Shown: piece by piece, positions 34,013 through 46,454 of the stretch | How positions within the stretch are numbered: position 1 is the stretch's first letter | Layout of the letters: the number at the start of each line of letters is the position of its first letter | Origin: Isoetes taiwanensis | Taxonomy: Eukaryota; Streptophyta; Lycopodiopsida; Isoetales; Isoetaceae | Assembly: GCA_021234155.1 (NCBI GenBank) | Contig: JAJEKV010000034.1 | Span: forward strand, 7,918,028 to 7,982,027 | Direction of reading: 5' to 3' | Length of the DNA stretch: 64,000 nt | Program-made: the position numbers and the translations under genes | Notes under the pieces: model-generated | Seen by the model: the letters and a program-made list of their open reading frames with translations, nothing else | Told to the model about the DNA's origin: nothing | The model's database searches: none

Positions 34013-35399
34013 GTAATAATAACCCGCCAGACATTTGGGAATTAAATGCATTGCAGCTAATCAAGCCACAACTCTTTTGGGAATGCCTCTGGCTCTAGAC
34101 ATTAGCACCAAAAATGTATGGTTTTCAATTGTTTCTAAAATTAGGAGGAAATTAAAAAATTATGGCAGTTGTTTATCCCTGATCTATTATTATTTCCTCT
34201 GTCATTGCAAGTTCTCATATCTATTTTTCCTCTGTTTTACTTGCCCCTCAATGTATCTACCAGCAACTCGAGAGAATTGTTAGGAATTTTATTTGGGGGA
34301 AAAATCATCTGGTGAGTTGGAAATATATCACTCGAAATAAGATATGTGGTGGTCTTGGTTGTAAGAACTTGCTTTTACAAGGTTATGCTTTGGCAGGCAA
34401 ATACATCTAGAAAACTTTATTCAATCAAAATAATCCTGCTACAAAATTTATTTTACTGGTTGGGGAAAAGCTCTATTGAAGGTCACCCTCCTTAAAACAT
34501 TATGTTCCATCTTCAGCTTTTGGTAACATTAAACCTGCTGCAAATACATCTCCTCTTATGAGGAATATGATCCATTCTTGGAATAAGGCCTCTAAGGCCA
34601 ATCACAACAGCATTAATCTGGCACATCATGACATGAATATCTTCTGAAATCCCACTCTTGCTAAAAGAGATCAAATGCCTGGCAATTAATCATCCTAAGG
34701 TTTACAGAAAATGGCATGGCTTCAATATTTGCAAAGTTGATGATCTATGGTATAATGGTAGGTGGATCTCATGGACCAGCCAAAATTAGGGGCACCTCCT
34801 CTGATAGGACCCTTTTCAATCATATTCTTAACTTGGTGTCTAAGTCTAATCTTGATGCTAATATCAGATGTGAGATTTATTGATCTTATAAAGATAAGAA
34901 GATTTACAAGTTATTTTACATTTATGATTTTTTGTGCCACGCTGACATCTCTTCTAAAGCCAGTCTTTACTGGAATATTTCCAAAGGCATAGATACCAGG
35001 CTTTTCAGGAATGTGTGGAAATCCTATTGTGCTCCTAAAGTTACATATTTCATTTGGTTGCTTGCAAATAAGAGTATTCCAAATATGGAAATACTCTTTA
35101 GACATCACATGCAGGGCAATGCTCCTAATATTACTTCAAGAGTTTCTCCAAATTGCCTCTTTCAATGTTATTTTTAGGAAAATATGGAGCACATCTTTAT
35201 TTGTCCGAGGTTAACTACTTTCTGGACTTGGTTTGAGTTTCATTTTGGTATATAGACCATTAAACATTGTTGATTTTATTATGACTGATGATGTCTTTAA
35301 AAATACTCTATGTTTCACTGCTCTTTGGAATATATGGAAGCATAGGAACAGATAGTTGCATGGTGGTCACAATCACTTCTTCTATTTAAACTAGCGCCT

Positions 35400-37293
35400 G
35401 GCTTCATTCTCTCTCTAGCCCACTTGTCCCATTCTCTCTCTAGTTGAGGCTACCTTGCCTATTATCTCTCTATTGCTTGTGTTGGGTACCTTCTCTCTTT
35501 GAAGCTCAGTCAAACACGACTTTGACTGTCCCAGTGCCTATTGTCGGATTCGACTCTGACCACACTAGCACCAATTGCCAAGTTCTAGCAGAGGGAAAAT
35601 ATGCGCATGGTGAGTCGCCTTCAGCTCCTATCCTCTCTTCAAGTCCACTCCAAAAACCTCCTCAGATCTTATCTTCACTCCAAGTCCATTCTAAAAGGAT
35701 TTTAGCAGTGGCCGGAATCAAACCTCCTACCCATAGCATTGAACCCCTCCAAACATCCCCTGCCAACCACTAGGGACAAGCATCATTTATGCTTTGCTTT
35801 CATTCTTTGAACTCTATAGTAACCCTGAGAACTTGCAAAGAGTCCTTTAGTACACACTCCAACTAACCATGGCCAATTGTGTAGACCCCTACCCCGGACC
35901 TTACTTGGAGGGAGACATTCCCCAAGCCCAAGCCTAGTGCCCACCGCAAACTGTCGATCTCGTGCATGACGAGCCCGACTGGGAGAACCAAGTAGATGGG
36001 CCGCCACGAAGATGGACCCGACCAGACATTAAGGACAGGGAAGAAGCTCCTCCACGAAGAGGGGGCATAGGCCAAAGCTCAATTGACAAGGCCGGCCCGA
36101 TAGGCTGTGGATAGTTGCTCAGGCCCCACAGTGAATCCAGAATCAGCAAAACCTTGGATACATCTGAAGGCAAAAATTGAGGATAACAGTGCCCGCATTG
36201 AAGGACTGACATCAGTGTAGGTTACGTACGCGTACGTTACGTTTTCCATACTTAACGTACCGTACCCATACGTACCCTACGTACTTATTCATTTTGTGCA
36301 TCAAATACGAAAAAAAAAATTTTTTGGTTTGTTGTTTTTGGTTTTTTGGTTTATAAGTACGGTACGTACTTTATAGGTACGGTACGTACTTTATAGGTAC
36401 GGTACAAGTACTTTTCAAAAAAAATAAAAAAAATATATTTTTTTTTCCGGTTAACGTACGTACTGTACGCGTACTTTAAACAACAACTTTTGACGACGCT
36501 TTTATGCGTTAAACCGCCATCGTGACGTTACCCGTCGCATGACGCACGCTGCATACGCATCGCATTAACGCATGCACGGAAAAGTACGGTACTACACTGA
36601 CTGACATCGAAGATGCAGTCCTCGATACCCCAGGTCATGAGAATGCAATTGACGACGGACAAATAGCGTACTGCAGAGCTGGAGACCCACACACAACAGG
36701 TGGAAGAAGGCCTCTGCTTGGTGCACTTTGAGAGGCAACAGGACAAGCAAGAGCTCACTGCCCTGCGTGCTCGCCTAGACTACCTGTCCACTGCCATGGA
36801 AGGTCATAATAGATGACATGCAATGGGCCGCGCAGGAGACGATGGCAACCATCTCTTGCCTTGAGTCAGAGGTTGAAGAGACTATCAACACGATATGAGG
36901 AGCCAAGGCCACCGTTGAGGAGAGCCAGCTATCAATTTAGTCAATAGAGGTGAATGTTAGGTTGCTTTCCCGTCTCACTAGCCAGTTGGCATGAGAGGGA
37001 GGACCGAGGTGCATCTTATTCATTGTTGGGCCACTGCACTCATCTGGACCTCATTCAACAGGTGTGTGTCCTCGTATCACAACATCCTATACTCCTTCAA
37101 CCCAAGAGGACTCACAGGCATTCAGTAGAAGTGATCTGATCGTTCTTATTGTGTTGTCGTGATAGGGTGAGTCAGGGCATGAGATCAGGCCGAAAGGCAT
37201 AGTCGAGAGAATGTTATTGGTAATGTTTATAGATAGTAGTGTATGTGAAAATAGCTTGATGGTGGAGTATACTCTTGTTAAGGCTGGGGTTGA
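35400..37293 (+). pseudogene. Degenerate coiled-coil coding region, unrecognised
   Basis: After the LINE, plus-strand frames read as broken coiled-coil-like protein: KAKIEDNSARIEGLTSKMQS (joining across the MITE), AELETHTQQVEEGLCLVHFE, RQQDKQELTALRARLDYLST and AAQETMATISCLESEVEETI, with stops between. I do not recognise the family; a transposon gag-like or structural protein is possible. The part before 35860 shows nothing definite. A hAT-type MITE interrupts it at 36213-36599. Confidence 0.4.
36213..36599. mobile_element. 387-bp hAT-type MITE
   Basis: The ends are CAGTGTAG and CTACACTG, with imperfect further pairing. The 8-bp ACTGACAT is directly repeated on both sides (36205-36212 and 36600-36607), the length expected for hAT. 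The interior has no coding and is packed with GTAC/CGTACG words and three near-identical TTTATAGGTACGGTACGTAC-like repeats. Confidence 0.85.
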
Positions 37294-37298
37294 GGGTC

Positions 37299-38158
37299 TG
37301 ATATGTTTAAAGAAATCTTAGCGGCATTAAAGGCTTAAGCAACAGTTATATAGATCAAAACAGAAGGAAAGAAGTCTTATGGCAGTTCTGCTCAAGAACA
37401 ACTGTACATGGTTTCCACAACCAGGTATGGAGCATCCAGTTTCCACCCAACCGGATCCAAGGATTAAGGCAATTTCCAAAGGGAATAAAAGCGAAAGGAA
37501 TTGATCAGGCCTATTTTCCCTTCAGCACAAGATCAATCCGTTCTACAACTGCTTTGGCTTAATCAAGAAGGGGAATTAGATTCGATCTCAGATTTCTCAG
37601 AGGAGCTAGCAATCAACGTAGACCAAGAAGCCCCGCTTTGCAAGATCCTCAGCTCAATCGGATGAATGCAAGTCTGACTTGTGCAGCAGCAGCCAGGAAC
37701 CGGTTTGCTGGAGCCGAAGTTGATGATCTTCAATATGCCGGATTCTACAGGAGCCGATTGCTGGGCCGGATTCAATGGCATCCAACAGGAGCTGGACTAT
37801 GGAAATCAGAAATAGAAGCCGAGGTCCTGCCCCCTTAATCTGTGCCGACAACCCCTTTTTTAATAGTAGTTCGCCCTCTTATTTCCTGATAAATCTGCTT
37901 CAAGCTATTCTGGTCTCCACCGAATTCGCCCTTTTTGCAAAAGTCGTTGCATGAGGGTTTCCTTAACTTTTATTCTGAAATATCATCCCCTTTAATAATT
38001 ATAGTTGCATGAAGATTATTTGCCCTATTCCTTTGCTTGTAATATTTGAAGGTAATATATTGCCCCTTTTTGCCAATTCTTGTAACCATTGGTATCATTA
38101 TGCCCCATTGCCTTAATCCCTTGTTATTGGACCACTCCCCCTAGCATGCTCCATATCA
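37299..38158 (-). repeat. 3' LTR of the gag-only element
   Basis: It is 860 bp. On the minus strand it starts TGATATGGAGCATGC and ends AAACATATCA. It is nearly identical to 39813-40672. Confidence 0.93.
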
Positions 38159-38578
38159 ATTCCATCCCTTCTTAAGAAGATCGTCCACGATCTTTCGAAT
38201 GCACTTGAGATGGTCCATCCCTTCTCAAGGCGATTGCTCCCAAATCAAATTGCATCGAAGGGTTCTCCAGTCCTGCAAACTCAAGAAACAGTTATGGATA
38301 TCCATGTACTTCCGCAGTACGATATATCCTTGTACCTCCGCGGTATTACTTGATTGTATCTCCACGATACAGTATCTCCACGATACTAATCATTGTATCT
38401 CCATGATACTGATGTAAATTTTGTCAGGGCTATTGCTACAACTACAGTTACCATTCTTTAAAATTTACATCTAATGCACCATGCTTACATAATAGTTTAA
38501 TTTTCATTCCACACAAGAAATCAATATACAAATCAAATCTTACAAATCTTATCCTAAAGAGATGTAATTTTTACTATT

Positions 38579-39775
38579 TTACCCCAGAGTTCCCATTTGG
38601 AGCCACCTCCGTTCCTTGGCATTAGCCTTTGCCCGTTCCTCATCTTGGAAGCTTACACCTTTCTTTCGCTCATCGGCAGCTTTAGAGGTCTCAGGTATAT
38701 CTTCCGGTTTGGGACCTTCAATAGCATGCATTTGTGCACCCCTTTGAAGTTTAGGTGGATCAACCTTTGTGATCCCCCCTTCTCCAAATGGTCAACCCCT
38801 TAGATAATGTTTTCCTCCGCATCTATAACAACCTCCCTTTGGTTCCCTAGTTTCCTTTCGCGGTTTACTTTGACTTTCTTCTTCTCGCTTCCTCTCGGAA
38901 CCATTACCGTTGCCGTTATTTCTCTTCTTCTTGAAGTTTCTGGAAGATTCCTTACTTCCGTTTTTCTCTTTGCTACTCTTTTTGTCCTCTTGATCCGAAG
39001 TGTCCTCATCCCAAAAATCAAATTTCCTAGTTTTGGGATCTATTTTCCGTTCCACTGCAGATGCTAGTTTTATGGCTTCATCTAAATCTTTGGGGTGAAA
39101 TATTTCCATCTCTGCATAAATATCGTCCCTATATCCGCTGACATATTTTCTCCGAAGCTCTTTCCCATCCAGATTCCTTATTAGTGCCGCTAAATGAGTG
39201 AATTTAGAAGTGTAGGACTGATTACTCTCAGTTTCCCCCTGCTTCAGACGATCCCATTCCCTACGTAGCTCACTCTGATAGTTAGAGGGCAAATAATGTG
39301 CTTCAAATGCCGTTTTGAAACTTTCCCAATCAGTGATCCTGGGATCACATTCTCGTCTGCCTTACCACCATGTTTGGGCTTGATCTTTTAAGTAAGTGTC
39401 CATGGCTTGCAGTCTTTCCACATCTGTTGCCTGCACTCGTTCAAAAAACTTTTCCCACTGACTGATAAAACTGGCAACCTTGACAGGCTTTGTCTTTCCC
39501 CCTTTGAAAGACGGCATGTCTGCTTTCTCTAACCATTTTCTCAGCTTAGGTGTCGGCGGAGGAGTTACTGGTGGAGGACCATTAGGCAAAGGGGGTGGCG
39601 AAGATTGCAGATAAATATCTGGAAGGAAGCGATACAGAATAGACAGCAATTCCACATGCCTGTCATACTTTTGCTGACTGCTAGGCATAGGCAATGCTAA
39701 CTAGGATGCAATGTAGCTAGCATTAGACAAAGCTTGCTGATATTGTGCTTCAGTAATATTGAAGCGTTGGGCCAT
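38579..39775 (-). pseudogene. Gag, copy A, three in-frame stops
   Basis: From the ATG at 39775 (MAQRFNITEAQYQQALSN) to the stop at 38579 there are 399 codons with no frameshift but three internal stops: TAG at about 39701-39703, TAA at 39362-39364 (after QAQTWW) and TGA at 38792-38794. The middle is a gypsy-type retrotransposon gag domain (FISQWEKFFERVQATDVERL, WESFKTAFEAHYLPSNYQSE, WDRLKQGETESNQSYTSKFT, DDIYAEMEIFHPKDLDEAIK). A Lys/Asn/Glu-rich linker and a zinc-knuckle start (CYRCGGKHYLRG) follow, where the third stop replaces the last cysteine. Copy B has all three stops too. Confidence 0.88.
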
Positions 39776-39798
39776 TGATCAGGTATGAGGATCAACTC

Positions 39799-39810
39799 GC
39801 TCTGATACCA
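39799..39810 (-). promoter_or_regulatory. Primer binding site, gag region A
   Basis: TGGTATCAGAGC on the minus strand, two bases after the LTR end. Confidence 0.92.
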
Positions 39811-39812
39811 CT

Positions 39813-40672
39813 TGATACGTTTAAAGAAATCTTAGCGGCATTAAAGGCTTAAGCAACACTTATATAGATCAAAAAAGAAGGAAAGAAGTCTTATGGCAGT
39901 TCTGCTCAAGAACAACTGTACATGGTTTCCACAACCAGGTATGGAGCATCCAGTTTCCACCCAACTGGATCCAAGGATTAAGGCAATTTCCAAAGGGAAT
40001 AAAAGCGAAAGGAATTGATCAAGCCTATTTTCCCTTCAGCACAAGATCAATCCGTTCTACAACTGCTTTGGCTTAATCAAGAAGGGGAATTAGATTCGAT
40101 CTCAGATTTCTCAGAGGAGCTAGCAATCAACGTAGACCAAGAAGCCCCGCTTTGCAAGATCCTCAGCTCAATCGGATGAATGCAAGTCTGACTTGTGCAG
40201 CAGCAGCCAGGAACCGGTTTGCTGGAGCCGAAGTTGATGATCTTCAATATGCCGGATTCTACAGGAGCCGATTGCTGGGCCGGATTCAATGGCATCCAAC
40301 AGGAGCTGGACTATGGAAATCAGAAATAGAAGCCGAGGTCCTGCCCCCTTAATCTGTGCCGACAACCCCTTTTCTAATAGTAGTTCGCCCTCTTATTTCC
40401 TGATAAATCTGCTTCAAGCTATTCTGGTCTCCACCGAATTCGCCCTGTTTGCAAAAGTCGTTGCATGAGGGTTTCCTTAACTTTTATTCTGAAATATCAT
40501 CCCCTTTAATAATTATAGTTGCATGAAGATTATTTGCCCTATTCCTTTGCTTGTAATATTTGAAGGTAATATCTTGCCCCTTTTTGCCAATTCTTGTAAC
40601 CATTGGTATCATTATGCCCCATTGCCTTAATCCCTTGCTATTGGACCACTCCCCCTAGCATGCTCCATATCA
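39813..40672 (-). repeat. Middle LTR of the gag-only element
   Basis: This 860-bp LTR serves both gag regions, as 3' LTR of B and 5' LTR of A. It differs from the 3' LTR at only a few positions. Confidence 0.93.
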
Positions 40673-41092
40673 ATTCCATCCCTTCTTAAGAAGATCGTCC
40701 ACGATCTTTCAAATGCACTTGAGATGGTCCATCCCTTCTCAAGGCGATTGCTCCCAAATCAAATTGCATCGAAGGGTTCTCCAGTCCTGCAAACTCAAGA
40801 AACAGTTATGGATATCCACGTACTTCCGTAGTACGATATATCCTTGTACCTCCGCGGTATTACTTGATTGTATCTCCACGATACAGTATCTCCACGATAC
40901 TAATCATTGTATCTCTATGATACTGATGTAAATTTTGTCAGGCCTATTGCTACAACTACAGTTACCATTCTTCAAAATTTACATCTAATGCACCATGCTT
41001 ACATAATAGTTTAATTTTCATTCCACACAAGAAATCAACATACAAATCAAATCTTACAAATCTTATCCTAAAGAGATGTAATTTTTACTATT

Positions 41093-42204
41093 TTACCCCA
41101 GAGTTCCCATTTGGAGCCACCTCCGTTCCTTGGCATTAGCCTTTGCCCGTTCCTCATCTTGGAAGCTTACACCTTTCTTTCGCTCATCAGCAGCTTTAGA
41201 GGTCTCAGGTATATCTTCCGGTTTGGGACCTTCAATAGCATGCATTTGTGCACCCCTTTGAAGTTTAGGTGGCTCAACCTTTGTGATCCCCCCTTCTCCA
41301 AATGGTCAATCCCTTAGATAATGTTTTCCTCCGCATCTATAACAACCTCCCTTTGGTTCCCTAGTTTCCTTTCGCGGTTTACTTTGACTTTCTTCTTCTC
41401 GCTTCCTCTCGGAACCATTACCGTTGCCGTTATTTCTCTTCTTCTTGAAGTTTCTGGAAGATTCCTTACTTCCGTTTTTCTCGTTGCTACTCTTTTTGTC
41501 CTCTTGGTCCGAAGTGTCCTCATCCCAAAAATCAAATTTCCTAGTTTTGGGATCTATTTTCCGTTCCACTGCAGATGCTAGTTTTATGGCTTCATCTAAA
41601 TCTTTGGGGTGAAATATTTCCATCTCTGCCATTTAGAAGTGTAGGACTGATTACTCTCAGTTTCCCCCTGCTTCAGACGATCCCATTCCCTACGTAGCTC
41701 ACTCTGATAGTTAGAGGGCAAATAATGTGCTTCAAATGCCGTTTTGAAACTTTCCCAATCAGTGATCCTGGGATCACATTCTCGTCTGCCTTACCACCAT
41801 GTTTGGGCTTGATCTTTTAAGTAAGTGTCCATGGCTTGCAGTCTTTCCACATCTGTTGCCTGCACTCGTTCAAAAAACTTTTCCCACTGACTGATAAAAC
41901 TGACAACCTTGACAGGCTTTGTCTTTCCCCCTTTGAAAGACGGCGTGTCTGCTTTCTCTAACCATTTTCTCAGCTTAGGTGCCGGCGGAGGAGTTACTGG
42001 TGGAGGACCATTAGGCAAAAGGGGTGGCGAAGATTGCAGATAAATATCTGGAAGGAAGCGATACAGAATAGACAGCAATTCCACTTGCCTGTCATACTTT
42101 TGCTGACTGCTAGGCATAGGCAATGCTAACTAGGATGCAATGTAGCTAGCATTAGACAAAGCTTGCTGATATTGTGCTTCAGTGATATTGAAGCGTTGGG
42201 CCAT
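41093..42204 (-). pseudogene. Gag, copy B, stops plus 85-bp deletion
   Basis: It is a near-identical copy of the gag at 38579-39775, with the same three in-frame stops plus an 85-bp deletion near 41632, where the sequence jumps from AUG-proximal gag directly to MEIFHPKDLDEA, breaking frame. Shared stops mean that the parental element was already coding-dead, or used some bypass, before the tandem form arose. The deletion is private to B. Confidence 0.9.
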
Positions 42205-42227
42205 TGATCAGGTATGAGGATCAACTC

Positions 42228-42239
42228 GCTCTGATACCA
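42228..42239 (-). promoter_or_regulatory. Primer binding site, gag region B
   Basis: TGGTATCAGAGC on the minus strand, two bases after the LTR end at 42242. Confidence 0.92.
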
Positions 42240-42241
42240 CT

Positions 42242-42924
42242 TGATACGTTTAAAGAAATCTTAGCGGCATTAAAGGCTTAAGCAACAGTTATATAGATCA
42301 AAAAAGAAGGAAAGAAGTCTTATGGCAGTTCTGCTCAAGAACAACTGTACATGGTTTCCACAACCAGGTATGGAGCATCCAGTTTCCATCCAACCGGATC
42401 CAAGGATTAAGGCAATTTCCAAGGGGAATAAAAGCGAAAGGAATTGATCAGGCCTATTTTCCCTTCAGCACAAGATCAATCCGTTCTACAACTGCTTTGG
42501 CTTAATCAAGAAGGGGAATTAGATTCGATCTCAGATTTCTCAGAGGAGCCAGCAATCAACGCAGACCAAGAAGCCCCGCTTGCAAGATCCTCAGCTCAAT
42601 TGGATGAATGAAAGTCGGACTTGTGCAGTAGCAGCCAGGAACCGGTTTGCTGGAGCCGAAGTTGATGATCTTCAATATGCTGGATTCTGTAGGAGCCGAT
42701 TGCTGGGCCGGATTCAATGGCAGCCAACAGGATCCGGACTATGGAAATCAGAAATAGAAGTCGAGGTCTTCTGCCCCTTAATCTGTGCCGACAACCCCTT
42801 TTCTAATAGTAGTTCGCCCTCTTATTTCCTGATAAATCTGCTTCAAGCTATTATGGTCTCCACCGAATTCGCCCTTTTTTTTCCTTAACTTTTACTCTGA
42901 AATATCATCCCCTTTAATAATTAC
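42242..42924 (-). repeat. 5' LTR of the gag-only element, inner part
   Basis: It matches 37299-38001 of the 3' LTR with one small deletion, then stops abruptly at about 42924. The missing 157 bp are found at 47022-47178, on the other side of a 4-kb insertion. Confidence 0.92.
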
Positions 42925-43002
42925 AAGATATAGAGTTAACAACTGGGGATGGATAGCACACTTCTCACGAACTCTTGATGGAAGAACAACCCCCCCGTCA
43001 CC

Positions 43003-44251
43003 CCCCGTGTAAATATGCACCCAAACCGAAGGGGGTTTAAGGGGGATTTTAATTTAAATGTGTTGGACCCAATGGTTGTGTTAATTAATGTCAATGGTAG
43101 TTATGTATTGATTGTTAATGTCATGGTTGTTATGTGTTGGTTGTTATGTGTTGGGGGATTTAATTTTTATATGTTGGATGTTAATGGTTTGTGTTGCAAA
43201 AAAAAAAAATTTGGCCCCTTCGGGGCCCTAGGGACGTCACCCCCCCCCCCCCGGTGTGACAAAAATTTTAGAATTCAAACCAGAAAAAAACTAGAATTCA
43301 TTTGAAGCTTTCATCACCTGTAGCTTTTGAATTTCATCACATTAAAACAAATAGAACATAAGTAAAAGTTACCATAAAGATAGAGCAGATTGATCCCATT
43401 ATTCTGAAAGTCATAAAGTTTGCAACACCCATACACAAACATTTTTCAACTGGAATTTAACAGCAGCCTTTGGCATCCATGGATTCTTGTGGTGAGAAAC
43501 CAAAGTGGGAAACTTTTCTGCTTGTTAGCACAAGGATCTAGAAGCCTTGGAATTTGCTTAATAACTGTCTCAAAATCTAAAAATGCATGGTAATTTTTTG
43601 CAAGCTTCATTCGGAATGAGCCATAAAACAATATCCAATAGCGCAATCCCGTATTAATCAGCTGGTAGGATGTGAAAGCCTACCAAACCCGGCTGAAAAA
43701 TTACTGTTTTAGCATAGATAACTTAACGGCGGGGAAACTGCACTACATGCGCCCTTCAAGCCCTTTATGTGCCCAACCCGGCCGAAAAATTTTTGTTTTA
43801 GCATAGATAACTTAACCAAACATATCCATATCATACACTATCAAAAAGATCTCGGAGAGAGCTTTCCAACACAATAAAAATCATCTGAAACAGAGCTCTG
43901 GATCAAAAGTTATGATAAGAAATGTGTTGCCGGCGGGAAACTGCACTACATGCGCCCTTCAAGCCCTTCATCTGCCCATTATGCACCACACACACAAAAA
44001 GAGGGCTTTTGTTGTGAGCCATTGGTTGTTGACCATTATGCACCACACACGCAAAAAGAGGACTTTTGGTGTCAGCCATTGGTTGTTGACCATTGAAAAA
44101 AAAAGGCTAAAATCAATGGCTCAGAAATGGTGCACTCTAGATGTACGCATTAGTACATCCATTTGAATACATCACGAAATCATAGGAAAACCTTAGTGAA
44201 AAGCATACAAAAACACAAAGAAAACCCCCTGTTATTATGCTACATATTCTT
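43003..44251 (+). repeat. 1.25-kb dispersed repeat, copy A
   Basis: It matches the reverse complement of 59550-60840 along its length. It contains a perfect GGCCCCTTCGGGGCC palindrome beside a run of 14 C (about 43240), a duplicated block around 43680-43810, and two 57-bp units (43976 and 44033) built on TTGTGAGCCATTGGTTGTTG. No coding was recognised. Both copies end at the same bases (TTATGCTACATATT). Confidence 0.85.
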
Positions 44252-46450
44252 CCTCTGTAATTCTTCCAAAAGTCTTACTCTACTACGATCTAAGTCAGTT
44301 CCAGATATATTTATACATGCATGTGTATGCTTTTGATCTCTAAAATTTCGCATTCTAATTGAATGAGACAAGAATTAGTGGTTTAATTCCACGCATGAAC
44401 TGCGATTGTTCATATGCATGTGCCTTAAAAAACAAAATAAATGATGTTGTAATGGTATGCAAAGATTTATTCATGTGTGAAGATAAAAAAGTCAACATTT
44501 AAATATAATGGAACCCATGCATAAGCCAATGGATTGTTTGGAAGCTTTTATTTTTCTACAAGGGGATAGGAAAAGATGTTTCAAGTTCCTTAATTCATGT
44601 TGGGAGAATTAGAATATCAATAGATGGGTTGGCATGTCTTACATGTATCTTTGGTTTGCAAAAGCTTAAGTTTGGTTGCATTGCATTTAGATTCGAAACA
44701 AATACAAAATTGCATGTGTGATTATTCATATGTCTACGGACATATGTGCGAACATTTCTCTTTACGGACTTACATAGACGCATTTGTGTGACTTTCAACT
44801 TGCGGTTAATTCAAAATCAAAATCAATTATGTACTCGACGGTTGCATTTTAGTTTTTATGAACTAATTAGGAGGAGGCATGGGCTTAATGTGTTGGACAC
44901 AAACAATCAGGATAGTTACAAAAGCAAGCATACTTCAAGAGTGAAGTAGACAAACATTTCAAGAATCAAGTAATCGATGGGACCAAAATGGCATATGAAC
45001 CCTATATTTAACTCTTTATCTTATATTCTTATATTCTTATATTTTAATATTGGGCGGGATACAGGAAATCCGATGTCCCTCCCTAAATTTGAACAAAAAG
45101 CAACAACGGCCTTAAAGGTACGTCTGTCTGTAAGCAGGGGAGATAGGAATTTTGATTGAATCTTTTTCCATGGGGTTATCTTATGTACAATACGGAAATA
45201 AATTTCAATGTTGCATTAGACCACAAAATGATGTAAATCTCTCGTAACTCGGCACTTGTTTGATGTCTGCAACAAATTCATTGACATTTAAGATAGGTGG
45301 TAGGGTTTTTTATGAAATCCGCGTTGAAATTGTGAGTAACATGGCTCTTGAGCCTCCATAACAACGCAACTTATTTATCTGGACATAAATTAAAGATCTA
45401 AGGCCCAAAAACTAAAGATGGCACATGCTTTTTTCCATAAAAAACAGATAGTTAGAGAAAAACATACGTAGAAGCTTCTCAAGGAATCTGCATTGTAGGA
45501 ACCACAAACGTCACTTGATAAAAATAGGGGGCAGCTGGCAGCACAAAGAAACTGAAATTATGTGTGTTATTTAAAGGCCCCGCCAGCTCTGAACTGATCA
45601 AACCAAGCAGAAGTCCTTAATCTTGTTCTTGCTTGGTTTATGTCCAACCGGAAAACTTTTGCTTTTGATTCAAATTTATCGGAGGTTAACAGGCATGGCA
45701 AACAACTTTGCCTACAAAATCCGGGGTTTGCAAAGTCCAAAGACAATGCATCTATTCCTAAGCCTACCGTTTCCTGCAAGTTCCTATTTCGGAATACAAA
45801 GAAAATAGCTAGATGCAGATTATGCTTGCCAGACATGAGGTATACTCAAACAGACAGATTTCGGACAACACAAAGATGCTCTTGACCCACACAGTTTGTT
45901 AACAAATCCTTTAGCGCAAACACATTGAGTCAAAACCTTAGCAGGAAATAAAATGAGCAAAGGATTGCTATGCCTGATGCTTAAAAGAATTTTGAATGCC
46001 CTCTGAAAGCAATTTTAATTGCTCCCTAAAAAAGAACCAAGCATGCACATTCGATAATCTATCTCAGAACAGGGACAACCAGATTTAGACACATAAACGA
46101 TACGGGTTTTTATGCTCTCTGTGATAAACCGAGTATATGTCTATAATGTTCTAACTGAAATCAGGAACGACCAAGCTTGAAGACATAATGGATAGGCAAA
46201 ACAAAAATTATGGATGCTTAGATCAAATGGCAGTCGCCACAGAAATAGCAGGCCAGAACCATCGTGTTTCTTAATTCATTCCACTGCGAAGACGCAAACT
46301 ATTGTATCAGTTTTGGCACAGTTCAAGCAACCTTGAACCAGTCCCCGCATCTCGAAACTAAAGGTAAAATTTTGTTGTTCTACTGCACATGCCAAATCCA
46401 ACAAAAAAAACTAAATTTAACATGCATACCATAATCCGAACGAAGGCCGG
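44252..46450. other. Right part of the insertion, no gene recognised
   Basis: Short open frames exist (for example 45567-45836 on the minus strand) but none has recognisable domains. The DNA is A+T rich, with a small ATTCTTAT repeat near 45015-45045. Confidence 0.4.
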
Positions 46451-46454
46451 GCTC

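Larger units (their letters stand above)
23610..35350 (+). pseudogene. LINE (non-LTR retrotransposon), split by copia C3
   Basis: LINE sequence lies at about 23610-24285 and 34018-35350. The left part has RT motifs: TYKICAKILANRIKGFF, CVLLKLDFFKTF, QKGVRQGCPLTPYLS and LLQYANGS, where active LINEs have YADD. The right part continues the RT tail (GIKCIAANQATTLLGMPL), then QLERIVRNFIWGKNHLVSWK, and ends with a zinc-binding RT-associated domain (LYWNISKGIDT, APKVTYFIWLLANKSIP, HIFICPRL). Stops and frameshifts are frequent, so it is dead. The two halves rejoin in frame order once the 9.7-kb insertion and one copy of the 5-bp duplication are removed. No 5' end, ORF1 or poly(A) tail was identified. 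Confidence 0.88.

Noticed and set aside
35783-36212. Minus-strand open frames near 35.8-36.2 kb
   Set aside because: No domain resemblance; the plus-strand coiled-coil reading fits better and continues across the MITE.
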